From NCBI RefSeq assembly GCF_001982635.1, contig NZ_MKFI01000007.1, forward strand, positions 566,501 through 630,500: a DNA stretch of 64,000 nt. The letters are read 5' to 3'. Shown here one piece after another: positions 36,371 to 44,942 of the stretch. The number at the start of each line of letters is the position of its first letter. Position 1 is the first letter of the stretch. A program made the position numbers and the translations under genes. This stretch comes from Bradyrhizobium mercantei (GTDB lineage Bacteria > Pseudomonadota > Alphaproteobacteria > Rhizobiales > Xanthobacteraceae). Under the pieces are notes generated by a model. It was given only the letters and a program-made list of their open reading frames with translations. It was not told the DNA's origin and made no database searches.

Positions 36371-37332
36371 ACCCGCGCTGGGCTAAATGTTCGCCGATGT
36401 TCGAACCCAGGGTTCTGCTCTGTACAAGCTCCCAAGAGGCCGCGAGCCCAGCGTCCATCGTGGATGCGCTGAAGGCTGCGGCGGGTGAATCGCCAACGGA
36501 ACGTTCTAGCTTTGCCAGAGGCTGCTGCGTGCGCGGCACCTATGTCCCGTCGGATCGAGCCAAGGAAATCACAAGATCCCGCAGTTTTACCGAAGCATCT
36601 CGCGTGCTGGCTCGTTTCTCAGTAGGCGGCAATCCGACATTGGCGGATACAGACCGTCCCGTCCTGCGGCGCTTCAGCTTCCGGCTGGGCAGCGACGGGC
36701 ATCGCTCGGAACTCCTTACGCAGAACGCGCCAGTGCACTTCGCAAGGACGCTGGACCAAATGTTGGCTCTTCTGAAGGCGGCCATTCCCGGACAGAATGG
36801 CAAGCCGAATGCGAAGAGGATCAAGGCATTCTCTGCCGCTAATCCTGAGACTCTGCGCCAGGCACAATGCCTCGCGGCGCAACCATTGCGATGGAGCTTT
36901 GCAGACACTACCTATTGGGCCGTGCACGCCTTTCCGGCGACAAACTCACGTGACGAGACGCGCTTCATCAAGTTCAAGGTGGCGCCGGTCAGTGGAGACG
37001 GCACACTAACCGATGACGATGCAGCGATAGTGCCTTCCGACATCTTGAATGATGAGCTCGGTTTGCGGATCGCAACTCGCGATGTCAGGTTCAGCGTGAT
37101 AGCGCTGCTCGATCGTCCCGGCGATCCCGTTATGGACTTAACGATACGATGGCCCGAAGAGGACGAGCGCGAAGCGGTGCGATTGGGTACGATCGTCATC
37201 ACTGGCGTTGAAGCAAACGACGAGATCATCCTCGAGCCTGGCAATCTCGCGGAAGGTATCGGCTACCCACCGGACGAGATGTTTGCAGCGCGCTGCGTCG
37301 CTTACGCCATCTCACGGGCAAAACGCCGATGA
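36346..37332 (+). CDS. Catalase-family protein lacking the distal His
   Basis: About 328 aa of catalase-related (SrpA-like) heme fold. The motif normally HAKG reads SSFARGCCVRGTY, so the distal catalytic His is Phe. RFSVGGNPTLAD, the SELLTQNAP Asn region and a C-terminal AYAISRAKRR with the candidate proximal Tyr are kept. It may bind heme but should not act as a normal catalase. ATG at 36346 follows GGAAAAGG, but that stretch belongs to a repeated promoter-like element, so ATG at 36397 (MFEPRVLL) may be the true start. Upstream of the AraC gene at 37776, same strand. Confidence 0.75.
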   Translation: MTVLGKTPDPRWAKCSPMFEPRVLLCTSSQEAASPASIVDALKAAAGESPTERSSFARGCCVRGTYVPSDRAKEITRSRSFTEASRVLARFSVGGNPTLADTDRPVLRRFSFRLGSDGHRSELLTQNAPVHFARTLDQMLALLKAAIPGQNGKPNAKRIKAFSAANPETLRQAQCLAAQPLRWSFADTTYWAVHAFPATNSRDETRFIKFKVAPVSGDGTLTDDDAAIVPSDILNDELGLRIATRDVRFSVIALLDRPGDPVMDLTIRWPEEDEREAVRLGTIVITGVEANDEIILEPGNLAEGIGYPPDEMFAARCVAYAISRAKRR

Positions 37333-37775
37333 CAGGATCAAGCTCCTGCTATCACGTTTCGCCTTCCGACGCGCTTCGCTTCTCGCCCGGCCAACCACCT
37401 GGGACCACTGACGAGCGCGTCCTCGTGAGGTGGCTTTGAATACCATTGCGATCTCTGACGGCGCCGGACTAGGAAGCGTCAGCAACTTGCTTCACCGCCT
37501 TACCCGCCTCGGCCCAGCTCAAAGAAAGTCAGCGTCGCTGTCCATTTGCCAGCGACAATGCCATTCAGCAGATGCTCATATTGCGAATTTGGTTGCACAG
37601 CAGCAAACGCGACCATTCGCCTCGTCGTTGCAATTTCGATTGCAGCTGATACGTAATCGCTTGTAGCAGGATTGGGCAAAGTGCGATTGTTTTAGGAAGG
37701 ACGCAAAACCGGTCGAGCACCCAGAATGCGCGTCGAACGCTCAACGAAATGCCCCTCACAGGCGAGGACAGATTC
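37333..37775. promoter_or_regulatory. Gap with AraC-type direct-repeat element, copy 2
   Basis: About 440 bases without a supported gene. At 37662-37703, GTAGCAGGATTGGGCAAAG continues to GTTTTAGGAAGGACGC, matching copy 1 at 36327-36366 over most positions; its GGCAAAG and GGAAGG blocks are about 20 bases apart. It lies 70-110 bases before the AraC gene and may serve autoregulation. Confidence 0.5.
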
Positions 37776-38732
37776 ATGAGCAGCACGCCAAGCTTACCCA
37801 ATCGTTCGCATAACAATCAGACAGAGACTTCCCAGGCACAGCGGAGCGATTCGCCAATCGGTGAGTGCCCTCACGCCGATGCCGAAATGAAGCGTGTTCT
37901 CAAAACAACGCCACTCCACATGGCTTCAGACCCATCGAGCGGCGTGATTACGTTCTGGAGACACGACCCCCTGCACGACGTCGTGCGGCCCATGGCCGAC
38001 CACGTCATTATGACATTCCCCGCCGAGCCAGTGCGGTTTGAGCGCCGCGACGGAAAAGTGTCTGTAAATGGAATGACTCGTCCGGGGACCTTGACAGTCA
38101 TTCCGGCCGGTTCAACCTCGCGATGGGACATCTACCAGCCCCTGAGTGTTCTTCAGCTCTACCTTCCTCAGGCGACGCTCGATCGCGTTGCACACGAAGC
38201 TGGCACAGCCGCTTCCGGTGAACTTGTGGAGCGAACTGCACATCCGGATCCCATTACATCCCGATTACTGCTGAGCGCGGCAGACGCCTTGGAAGGCTGC
38301 GCGGCGCTGGATACGCTGTTCAGGCACCAACTGACCGATCTTTTGGCCACGCGCCTGCTTGCCGCGCACGTCGGCGCGCCAGCGACATTCCATCCGACCA
38401 TCGGCGGGCTGGCGCCCAAAGTGCTGCGTCGCGCTATCGAACGCCTGCGTTCGGAAAACAATGCTGACCTTTCTCTCGGAGCGCTGGCCAGCGAGGCCGG
38501 CCTATCGCGCTTTCACTTCTGCCGCGCCTTCAAAGAGAGTACAGGGCTTTCGCCCCACGCTTGGTTACGTCAATATCATCTCGAGCGGGCCATGATGATG
38601 CTGCGTGACACCGACGATGCAATTGTGTCGATTGCAGCCGCTCTGGGCTATTCCTCGCAGACCGCATTCGCCGCGGCATTTAGAAAGCTGACCGGTGAGA
38701 GCCCAAGCGATTGGCGGCGACGCGTGAGGTGA
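37776..38732 (+). CDS. AraC-family regulator with cupin-like sensor domain
   Basis: About 318 aa. N-terminal sensor (about 60-190) has GVITFWRHDPLHDVV and GTLTVIPAGSTSRWDI, the cupin-like fold typical of AraC sensors. The C-terminal domain has both helix-turn-helix units: LSLGALASEAGLSRFHFCRAFK and SIAAALGYSSQTAFAAAFRKLTGESP. ATG at 37776 (MSSTPSLP) is chosen since GAGGA precedes it; an ATG at 37749 has no ribosome binding site. It lies between the catalase-like gene and an SDR gene, all on one strand, and is the likely regulator of the promoter elements repeated in this stretch. Confidence 0.88.
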   Translation: MSSTPSLPNRSHNNQTETSQAQRSDSPIGECPHADAEMKRVLKTTPLHMASDPSSGVITFWRHDPLHDVVRPMADHVIMTFPAEPVRFERRDGKVSVNGMTRPGTLTVIPAGSTSRWDIYQPLSVLQLYLPQATLDRVAHEAGTAASGELVERTAHPDPITSRLLLSAADALEGCAALDTLFRHQLTDLLATRLLAAHVGAPATFHPTIGGLAPKVLRRAIERLRSENNADLSLGALASEAGLSRFHFCRAFKESTGLSPHAWLRQYHLERAMMMLRDTDDAIVSIAAALGYSSQTAFAAAFRKLTGESPSDWRRRVR

Positions 38733-38904
38733 GCACTTCGCCGACATTTGCTGGGAGCAAATGCCCGCTAGTGCCTTGGTACACGCTTATAGGCATGATC
38801 GATCGAGCGGCCACGACGGTAAAACGACAATGTTTTCCGTCCAATGAGCAGATTATTTTGCAACGCGACTCCACCAGTTTGAGGTAGCGCGAAAGGACTG
38901 GTAG

Positions 38905-39567
38905 ATGAAAACATTTCTCAGCCTGGGAGCGGGTCCAGGGATTGGCTTAGCAACCGCCGAACGTTTTGCCAAAGAGGGATTCCATGTGGTTTTGGCCAGC
39001 CGCGACGTCGCGAAAACGCACGAACTGGCCGAACGGCTGATTGCAAGAGAGTACAAAGCCAGCGTTCGCCGGGTCGATGCAAGCAATCCAAGGAGTGTCA
39101 TGGAAATGGTCGCCGATGTTCAGAAACAGCACGGCTCGATCGACGTCTTGCACTACAACGCCGCATCCCCGCGCAAGGCGACCCTTTATGAACAACCTCT
39201 TGATAGCTTCAATGCTGATCTCGCAGTGAACATCGGAGGAGCGCTCGTAGCGGCTCAGGCAGTCACCCCGAAAATGGAAGCGCAGAAATCCGGTACGATC
39301 CTATTGACTGGAGGTGGCTTCGCACTCGCTCCCAATCCGGACTACCTCTCGATCAGCATCGGAAAGGCTGGTCTTCGTGCTTTGGCTCAAGGACTTTTCG
39401 AACCGCTCCGGGAAAAGGGGATTCACGTCGGCACGGTGACTGTTTGCACCTTCGTTTCCCCGGCTTCGAATGAGGCCTCAGCGGTGGCTGAACACTTCTG
39501 GCAACTTTATGGCCAGCCGAAGGACTCTTGGACGGTCGAGGTCATTTACAGCCCGGCGAGCGCATGA
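38905..39567 (+). CDS. SDR-fold protein with IxxxK in place of YxxxK
   Basis: 220 aa, a short SDR. The cofactor site is LGAGPGIGLATAERF (GxGxGIG). Mid-region HYNAASPR replaces NNAG. At the active site YLSISIGKAGLRALA keeps the Lys, but the residue four before it is Ile rather than Tyr; a nearby Tyr sits seven before the Lys. Related GxGPGxG SDRs with this variation exist in proteobacteria and are of unknown activity. ATG at 38905 has AAAGGA upstream. Follows the AraC gene by about 170 bases. Confidence 0.85.
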   Translation: MKTFLSLGAGPGIGLATAERFAKEGFHVVLASRDVAKTHELAERLIAREYKASVRRVDASNPRSVMEMVADVQKQHGSIDVLHYNAASPRKATLYEQPLDSFNADLAVNIGGALVAAQAVTPKMEAQKSGTILLTGGGFALAPNPDYLSISIGKAGLRALAQGLFEPLREKGIHVGTVTVCTFVSPASNEASAVAEHFWQLYGQPKDSWTVEVIYSPASA

Positions 39568-39718
39568 CCGAGAGGCCGGCTCCCGGCGACGCCACAAGGC
39601 GCTTCAAATACGACATATTCTAGTTGGCCGTACAAAGCACACTGAAGACCGACCATAGGTCACCCCGTCCGAAGAACCGGCGAAGGCCGAAGCGATAGCG
39701 GAAGTTCAGGCGTTAGCA

Positions 39719-39777
39719 GCAATTGCTCTACAGATACGGCAATCGCTCTGGCGCGACCAAAGGACCGATCCGCTAGA
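39719..39777 (+). promoter_or_regulatory. AraC-type promoter module A
   Basis: Direct repeats GCAATTGCTCT (39719-39729) and GCAATCGCTCT (39739-39749), 20 bases apart, then GCTAGA at 39772-39777. The same elements with identical spacing recur at 40977-41035. The 20-base phase puts both half sites on one helix face, as for AraC proteins. It sits 40 bases before the small gene at 39817. Confidence 0.65.
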
Positions 39778-39816
39778 TTCCCACGGTGCCCGCGTTCAAC
39801 CGGACGGAGAGATAAG

Positions 39817-40092
39817 ATGATCTGGAAGAGCATCTTTGGATCCCGTGCACTCGCACCGCGACGGCGAGTTGTCGCAGCCGCAATCGTTTACGGGCTTTCG
39901 TTGGCCGTTCGCTTCACGTCAGCAACAGGTGAGGAAATCGAGATCCCGGTGCGGTACGTGCATTCTACCAAATCAATGATGTCCGCTCCAACCAGAGGCG
40001 GCACTCAGTTTCCTTACGCCGACTGGAGCTTGAACCCCACCCAAGCGGCTTTTCGTTCTCCACGCCTTGGCCGGTTCGGAACGTGTGACTGA
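39817..40092 (+). CDS. Small protein with N-terminal signal-like helix
   Basis: 91 aa. Starts MIWKSIFGSRALAPRRRVV followed by a hydrophobic AAAIVYGLSLAVRFTSATG that could be a signal peptide or anchor; the rest (EIEIPVRYVHSTKSMM, then FPYADWSLNP) is not recognised. ATG has GGAGAG eight bases upstream and follows promoter module A. The C-terminal part reads like a frame-shifted tail, so the gene may be truncated. Unknown function. Confidence 0.4.
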   Translation: MIWKSIFGSRALAPRRRVVAAAIVYGLSLAVRFTSATGEEIEIPVRYVHSTKSMMSAPTRGGTQFPYADWSLNPTQAAFRSPRLGRFGTCD

Positions 40093-40161
40093 CGTCTTCA
40101 CGCGCAAGGTGCCGCGGAGACCTGCCCCGTCCAGATTGGCATCAGTGACCGAGAGGTTGTC

Positions 40162-40419
40162 GTGGCCGATCTCACTGACCGCACCGCGCGGCCTTGGCCG
40201 CAGGAGGGACGTACTTCAATTCAGGTGAGGCTTCGACCGACAACGCCATTATTCGGAGTGAGGCTGCTCGCTCGCAACTATGGCCGATCGTCCGCCATTG
40301 ACTTCTTGAGCTGGTCGGCTGACGCGCGCGAAGGCATTGCGATCTCCGCCAACGCCGGCCGGACTCCAAAGCGACCATACGCAAGCGAGCCGTTGTTCAA
40401 GAGAGGAGAAGTACCTTGA
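40162..40419 (+). CDS. Hypothetical small protein, uncertain
   Basis: 85 aa from GTG 40162, Arg-rich, unrecognised. In its favour: GAGAGG before the start and a TTGA overlap with the start of the next gene at 40416, as in coupled genes. Against it: an opposite-strand frame of like length and unremarkable sequence. Its N-terminal MADLTDRTARPWPQEGR looks protein-like. It may be the remainder of a gene disrupted at 40093-40161. Confidence 0.3.
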   Translation: MADLTDRTARPWPQEGRTSIQVRLRPTTPLFGVRLLARNYGRSSAIDFLSWSADAREGIAISANAGRTPKRPYASEPLFKRGEVP

Positions 40420-40775
40420 AGACGCATTCACTCTGGATGATTACAACCAGTTGCTTCATCGCCTTGACATCCGCTGCGCAAGCGCGATCGGCCTATGATG
40501 GTTCTTGGGACCTCGTCTTCGTGACCCAAAAGGGTGCCTGCGAGCCCAGCTATAGCTTCACCGTCAATGTTTCTGACGGCATCGTCTCGCACCCGAATCT
40601 TCTCAAATTCAGGGGACACGTGGCACGATCTGGCGCGGTGCATGCGTCAGTCGCAGTTAGCGACAAATATGCTTCCGGCTCCGGCAGGCTCGTCGGCTCC
40701 GCCGGCCAAGGCAGATGGAGTGGCCACGCCGGCAGTTCGCTATGCTCCGGCTACTGGACCGCTCAACGCAGTTAA
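40416..40775 (+). CDS. Small secreted protein, beta-rich
   Basis: 119 aa. Signal peptide: SLWMITTSCFIALTSAAQA, cleavage near ARS. Mature part: YDGSWDLVFVTQKGACEPSYSFTV continuing to a Gly/Ser-rich end (SGSGRLVGSAGQGRWSG, SSLCSGYWTAQ), with two Cys. Proteins of this pattern (YDGxWxLxFxTxxGxC) recur in Bradyrhizobium genomes and have no known role. TTG at 40416 is chosen because GAGGAG lies seven bases upstream; ATG at 40437 is an alternative that would shorten the signal peptide. Confidence 0.75.
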   Translation: MKTHSLWMITTSCFIALTSAAQARSAYDGSWDLVFVTQKGACEPSYSFTVNVSDGIVSHPNLLKFRGHVARSGAVHASVAVSDKYASGSGRLVGSAGQGRWSGHAGSSLCSGYWTAQRS

Positions 40776-40976
40776 ATGTACCCAAGGCGACGATTCAGAG
40801 GCCTCCAAATGGTCGGCAGAACCAACACGATCGAAAGTGTAGCTATCTCTGCTGCGCTGCGTCGTCGCCGGACCGGATGCCAGCTTGGTTCTTCCCGTTT
40901 CTACAATGAGAGCTGCACCAACGTGGGGCTCCGCGCCAAGGCTTTCCCGAGCGATTGGCCCCGACGCACCTTAACA

Positions 40977-41035
40977 GCAATCGCTCTTCAAGCCCGGCAA
41001 TCGCTCTGGCGCACCGGCAGCTTTGATCGGCTAGA
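40977..41035 (+). promoter_or_regulatory. AraC-type promoter module B
   Basis: GCAATCGCTCT at 40977-40987 and again at 40997-41007 (20-base phase), continuing GGCGC, then GCTAGA at 41030-41035: same order and distances as module A at 39719. It lies 120 bases before the MBL-fold gene in the otherwise empty gap 40776-41154. Confidence 0.65.
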
Positions 41036-41154
41036 CCATCATTACGGAGACACACCCGCAATGAGCGGATCACGGGCCTCCGAACACCTCATAGCATCAC
41101 CCGCTTCCCACGCGGGAAGCGCCCCGCCAAGATCGAACGCAGGAGTTTGCAGAG

Positions 41155-42075
41155 ATGAATGAGACGATCCGACGCACTCAGCAACAGATCTCACATGCCG
41201 TTAACGACGAGCTAGTTCCGTCGCGCTACGCGCTTCGGATTGGCGAGATTGACGTGCTGGTGATCAGCGATGGCGTGCTGACGCTGCCAGGCGCGATGTT
41301 GGCCCACAACGCCGATCCGGCTACGCGGGCGGCCTGGCTAAAGGACAATTTCCTCCCGCCGGACGCGTTCGATTGGGCGCTGAACGTGGTCGTGGTGCGC
41401 AGCGGCGGCCGGACCATCCTGGTCGACGCCGGGATGGGGGTTGAGTTCCCATTGCCGCGGGCCGGGCAGTTGGTCCACCGATTGGAGAGCGCCGGCATCG
41501 ATCTGTCGTCCGTGACCGACGTAGTGCTGACTCACATGCATATGGACCACGTTGGCGGACTGCTCGTCGACGGGGTGAAGGACCAGCTGCGTCCTGACCT
41601 GCAGATCCACCTCGCGGCCGCCGAGGTCAAGTTTTGGGAAGCGCCCGATTTCTCCCGCGTCTCCATGCCGCCGGGATTCCCGGACGCGCTGCGGGCGACC
41701 GGCAAGCGGTTCTTGAACGAGTACCGCAGTCGGTTTCGGACGTTCGATGAGCAGTACGAAGTGGCGCCTGGGGTGGTCGTCTGTCGCACTGGCGGCCACA
41801 CCCCCGGACACAGCGTGGTCCGCCTTTCGTCCGGTGGCGAGCGGCTGACGTTCGCCGGCGACCTCGTGTTCACGGTCGGGTTCGAACACCCCGACTGGCA
41901 CAACGGCTTCGAGCACGATCCCGAAGAGGCGGCCCGCGTCCGGGTCCGTCTATTGCGAGAGCTGGCGGCGAACCGCGAGCTGCTGGTAGCCACACATATG
42001 CCGTTCCCGTCCGTCGGTCATGTCGCAGTCGATGGTGACGCTTTTCGTTGGGTCCCGGCCATCTGGGATTATTGA
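41155..42075 (+). CDS. Metallo-beta-lactamase-fold hydrolase
   Basis: 306 aa. Full metal site: THMHMDHVGG (HxHxDH, about 125-134), the later His in GGHTPGHSVV, Asp in FAGDLVF and the last His in THMPFPSVGH. These proteins bind two metals and hydrolyse lactones, thioesters or phosphoesters; this one resembles the quorum-quenching/AttM-like general group but substrate cannot be told. ATG at 41155 has AGGAG upstream. It is first in a row with an NmrA-like and a cupin gene (60-70 base gaps), probably an operon from promoter module B. Confidence 0.9.
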   Translation: MNETIRRTQQQISHAVNDELVPSRYALRIGEIDVLVISDGVLTLPGAMLAHNADPATRAAWLKDNFLPPDAFDWALNVVVVRSGGRTILVDAGMGVEFPLPRAGQLVHRLESAGIDLSSVTDVVLTHMHMDHVGGLLVDGVKDQLRPDLQIHLAAAEVKFWEAPDFSRVSMPPGFPDALRATGKRFLNEYRSRFRTFDEQYEVAPGVVVCRTGGHTPGHSVVRLSSGGERLTFAGDLVFTVGFEHPDWHNGFEHDPEEAARVRVRLLRELAANRELLVATHMPFPSVGHVAVDGDAFRWVPAIWDY

Positions 42076-42135
42076 TTGCCTTTGTTGAGTGCCAACTAGC
42101 AAGTCGTAAGTCAGAGCAACACGATGGAGGAGACC

Positions 42136-42888
42136 ATGAAGATCGTCGTGATCGGCGGCACGGGCCTGATCGGCTCGAAGACTGTCGCCATTCTCCGCCG
42201 GAGCGGCCATGAAGTAATGGCTGCATCGCCCAAAAGCGGCGTCAACACCATAACCGGCGAAGGACTCAAGCAGGCCATGTCGGGCACGCAGGTGTTGCTC
42301 GACCTCGCCAATTCGCCTTCGTTCGAGGATAAGGCGGTGCTGGAATTCTTCGAGACGTCTGGCCGCAACCTGCTCGCGGCCGCGGCGGCGGCGAATGTCC
42401 GGCACCATGTGGCGCTATCGATCGTCGCGACCGACCGTACAGACAATGGCTATTTCCGTGCCAAAGTTGCTCAGGAGAACCTGATCAGGTCCTCCCGCAT
42501 CCCTTACACTATCGTGCGCGCGACCCAATTCCTGGAATTCGTCCGCGGCATCGCCGATTCAAGTGCAGATGGAAACAAGGTCAGGCTCCCACCCATCCTG
42601 TTCCAGCCTATCGCCGCGGACGACGTCGCTGCCAACGTCGCGGATGTGGCACTCGCGGAGCCGCGAAACGGAATCGTGGAGATCGCTGGCCCGGAACGAG
42701 CGCCACTCAATGAAATTATCGCTCGTTATTTGAAGGCCGTTGGTGATCCGCGCGAGGTCGTGAGCGATCCGGAGGCGACATACTGGGGTGGCCGGGTCGA
42801 GGAGCACTCGCTGGTGCCGTTGGGCGAGGCGCGTCTCGGGCGCATTGGTTTGGATGAATGGCTTCGTCGCTCAGAAGCAGCAGCCTAG
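42136..42888 (+). CDS. NmrA/SDR-like NAD(P)-binding protein
   Basis: About 250 aa atypical SDR. N-terminal KIVVIGGTGLIGSKT (GGxGxxG), then a substrate half similar to NmrA and isoflavone-reductase-like proteins (HHVALSIVATDR, YTIVRATQFLEFV, PIAADDVAANVADVAL). ATG at 42136 is chosen because GGAGGAG precedes it directly; the ATG at 42124 lies in that stretch. May be a redox-sensing or reductase protein. In the MBL-NmrA-cupin operon. Confidence 0.88.
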   Translation: MKIVVIGGTGLIGSKTVAILRRSGHEVMAASPKSGVNTITGEGLKQAMSGTQVLLDLANSPSFEDKAVLEFFETSGRNLLAAAAAANVRHHVALSIVATDRTDNGYFRAKVAQENLIRSSRIPYTIVRATQFLEFVRGIADSSADGNKVRLPPILFQPIAADDVAANVADVALAEPRNGIVEIAGPERAPLNEIIARYLKAVGDPREVVSDPEATYWGGRVEEHSLVPLGEARLGRIGLDEWLRRSEAAA

Positions 42889-42957
42889 TCCACATCGCGA
42901 GCGACGCCCGTTCGGCCACGGGCGGGCGTCGACCAACAGGCGAAGGAGCCGACCATT

Positions 42958-43344
42958 ATGATGAAATCCACTGCTTTGGTTCTGCTGTGCCTCATGACCG
43001 GCACGGCATTGGCTGAGGGGCCTAAGGTCACGCCACTCATGTCCAAGGATCTTCCGGAAAGCCCCGGCAGGGAAGCCCTGATGATCACGGTCGAACATGC
43101 GCCAGGCGGGACAAACGCCGTTCACCGACACAATGCTCATGCGTTTGTCTATGTCCTTGAGGGGTCCGTCGTGATGCAAGTGAAGGGCGGGCAACCGGTG
43201 ACACTGACGCCAGGACAGAGCTTCTATGAAGGGCCCGGAGACATTCACGTCGTCGACCGGAACGCAAGCGACACAAAACCAGCCAAGTTCCTGGTGGTCT
43301 TGATCAAGGACAAGGGCGCCCCAGCGCTCGTGCCCGCACAGTAA
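42958..43344 (+). CDS. Periplasmic single-domain cupin
   Basis: 128 aa with a signal peptide (MKSTALVLLCLMTGTALA-EG) and one cupin barrel: GGTNAVHRHNAHAFVYVLEG (motif 1, two His and the Glu) and PGQSFYEGPGDIHVVDRN (motif 2, His). Binds a metal; may be a dioxygenase, isomerase or sensor. Such exported cupins often follow MBL or SDR genes and are upregulated under oxidative or solvent stress. ATG at 42958 follows AAGGAG; the duplicate ATG one codon on is equally usable. Last gene of its operon. Confidence 0.85.
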   Translation: MMKSTALVLLCLMTGTALAEGPKVTPLMSKDLPESPGREALMITVEHAPGGTNAVHRHNAHAFVYVLEGSVVMQVKGGQPVTLTPGQSFYEGPGDIHVVDRNASDTKPAKFLVVLIKDKGAPALVPAQ

Positions 43345-43438
43345 TCGTCGTCACGACTCATTTGCAGTTGCCCAGTGTCCTGCGGCGACGGTCACAGCCG
43401 TCACGCTCGCCGGCACGGCTAAACGCGCGGGATTTGCC

Positions 43439-44929
43439 ATGAGTATGAGGCCAATCTTAGGCTTGCTCGGCGTGTTGATCGCAGCAATGAGCAGCGAGTT
43501 CAACGACACCGTAACGTCAATCGCGCTCGTCGATATTCGAGGTTCTCTTGGAATCGACTATGATGCTGGCACCTGGATCGAAAGCCTTTACGTCGCAGGA
43601 CTTGCTATTGGGATGACTTTCGCGCCTTGGTGCGCGGTGACATTCACGCTTCGCAGGTTCGCCCTTTGCGTCGTCGCTGCGGTCACGGCATCAACTCTTC
43701 TCATCCCATCGGCGCATAACCTGCAGGTAGTCCTGATCTTGCGCGTTATCCAAGGCTTCGCCGGCGGCCTTACGATCCCTCTTCTCATGACAACGGCGTT
43801 GATGGTGTTGCCGCCATCTATCCGTCTCTACGGCTTGGCCGTGTACGGACTGACAGCCACGTTCACATCTCCTTTCAGTGCCTCGCTCGCCGCGCTCTGG
43901 ACTGATGTCATCGGCGACTGGCAATTCGTCTTCCTGGCAGCACTTCCTTTGGGCGCTCTGGCGGCTGTTCTGGTCTGGTACGGCATGGATCCCGGCGAGC
44001 CCGAATACAGCCGGCTCAAGCTATTCGACTGGCGCGGTGCGCTGCTAATCATTCTGAGCTTCGGCGCTCTCACCACGCTGTTGATGCAAGGCGATCGGCT
44101 GGACTGGTTTAACTCTCCCCTCATCTGTGTCCTCGCACTGGTTTGTATCATCGCTATCCCGTCGCTCCTCATCAACGAGTGGTTCCATGCACTGCCGCTG
44201 CTGAAGCTGCAAATGCTGCTGCGGCGCAACTTCGGATATGCAGCGCTCGCCCTTTTTACTTTCGTAGTGCTCAGCGCCTCTTCGACGCTGATCCCAACGA
44301 CGTTCCTGGCAAGTGTGCAAGGCTACAGACCGACCCAGGCTCATCTGATTACGCTTGTCATCGCGCTCGGCCAGTTTGTGATGTTACCGGCAGTGGCGTT
44401 CTTGCTCGATCACCGGAATGTGGATGCGCGTGCGGTTACGCTTATTGGCCTTGCACTGATGATGATCGCCTGTCTTGGTGCATCGTCCGTCGACGTCACA
44501 TGGCATCGCGATCAGTTCTATGTCTGGCAGGTACTCCAGATGGTTGGTCAACCGATGATCGTCATGCCCTTACTGATGATGGCAACGAATACGGTGCGTT
44601 CTCACAGCGAAGGTCCGCTCGCTTCGGCACTAATCAACACCACGCGCGCTTTGGCCGAGCCGGTGGGAATCTGGCTTATCGCGCTCATTGAGCGTTGGCG
44701 TGGCGCTCTACATTCTGAGCGACTTGTCGATCAGATTGGCCTCAATCGTTTCCAGAAAAGCACGGGAAGCCTTGAACAGTCAGCCGAGGCAGTCACGCAG
44801 CAGGTGCACGCTCTCACGACAGCCGATATCTATCTCGTCATGGCCGCCCTCGTCGCCGGCTTTGTGATGCTGGTGATGATTCTCCCTGAGCGTACCTATT
44901 CGCCACGTATTCTGTTTGCCAAGAAATAA
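43439..44929 (+). CDS. MFS efflux permease, DHA2/EmrB-like
   Basis: 496 aa with about 14 membrane helices, normal for DHA2 drug:H+ antiporters. Motif-C-like features and RVIQGFAGGLTIPLLM (the RxxqGxgaa region of helix 4-5) are present. The C-terminus ends in a long helix pair and a short tail. Starts at ATG 43439 (MSMRPILG). The EmrA-like adaptor starts 13 bases downstream, so the pair forms a tripartite-type pump, with the outer channel not in view. A TetR gene follows. Likely exports aromatic compounds or other toxic organics. Confidence 0.93.
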   Translation: MSMRPILGLLGVLIAAMSSEFNDTVTSIALVDIRGSLGIDYDAGTWIESLYVAGLAIGMTFAPWCAVTFTLRRFALCVVAAVTASTLLIPSAHNLQVVLILRVIQGFAGGLTIPLLMTTALMVLPPSIRLYGLAVYGLTATFTSPFSASLAALWTDVIGDWQFVFLAALPLGALAAVLVWYGMDPGEPEYSRLKLFDWRGALLIILSFGALTTLLMQGDRLDWFNSPLICVLALVCIIAIPSLLINEWFHALPLLKLQMLLRRNFGYAALALFTFVVLSASSTLIPTTFLASVQGYRPTQAHLITLVIALGQFVMLPAVAFLLDHRNVDARAVTLIGLALMMIACLGASSVDVTWHRDQFYVWQVLQMVGQPMIVMPLLMMATNTVRSHSEGPLASALINTTRALAEPVGIWLIALIERWRGALHSERLVDQIGLNRFQKSTGSLEQSAEAVTQQVHALTTADIYLVMAALVAGFVMLVMILPERTYSPRILFAKK

Positions 44930-44942
44930 GGAGGCTATTGCC

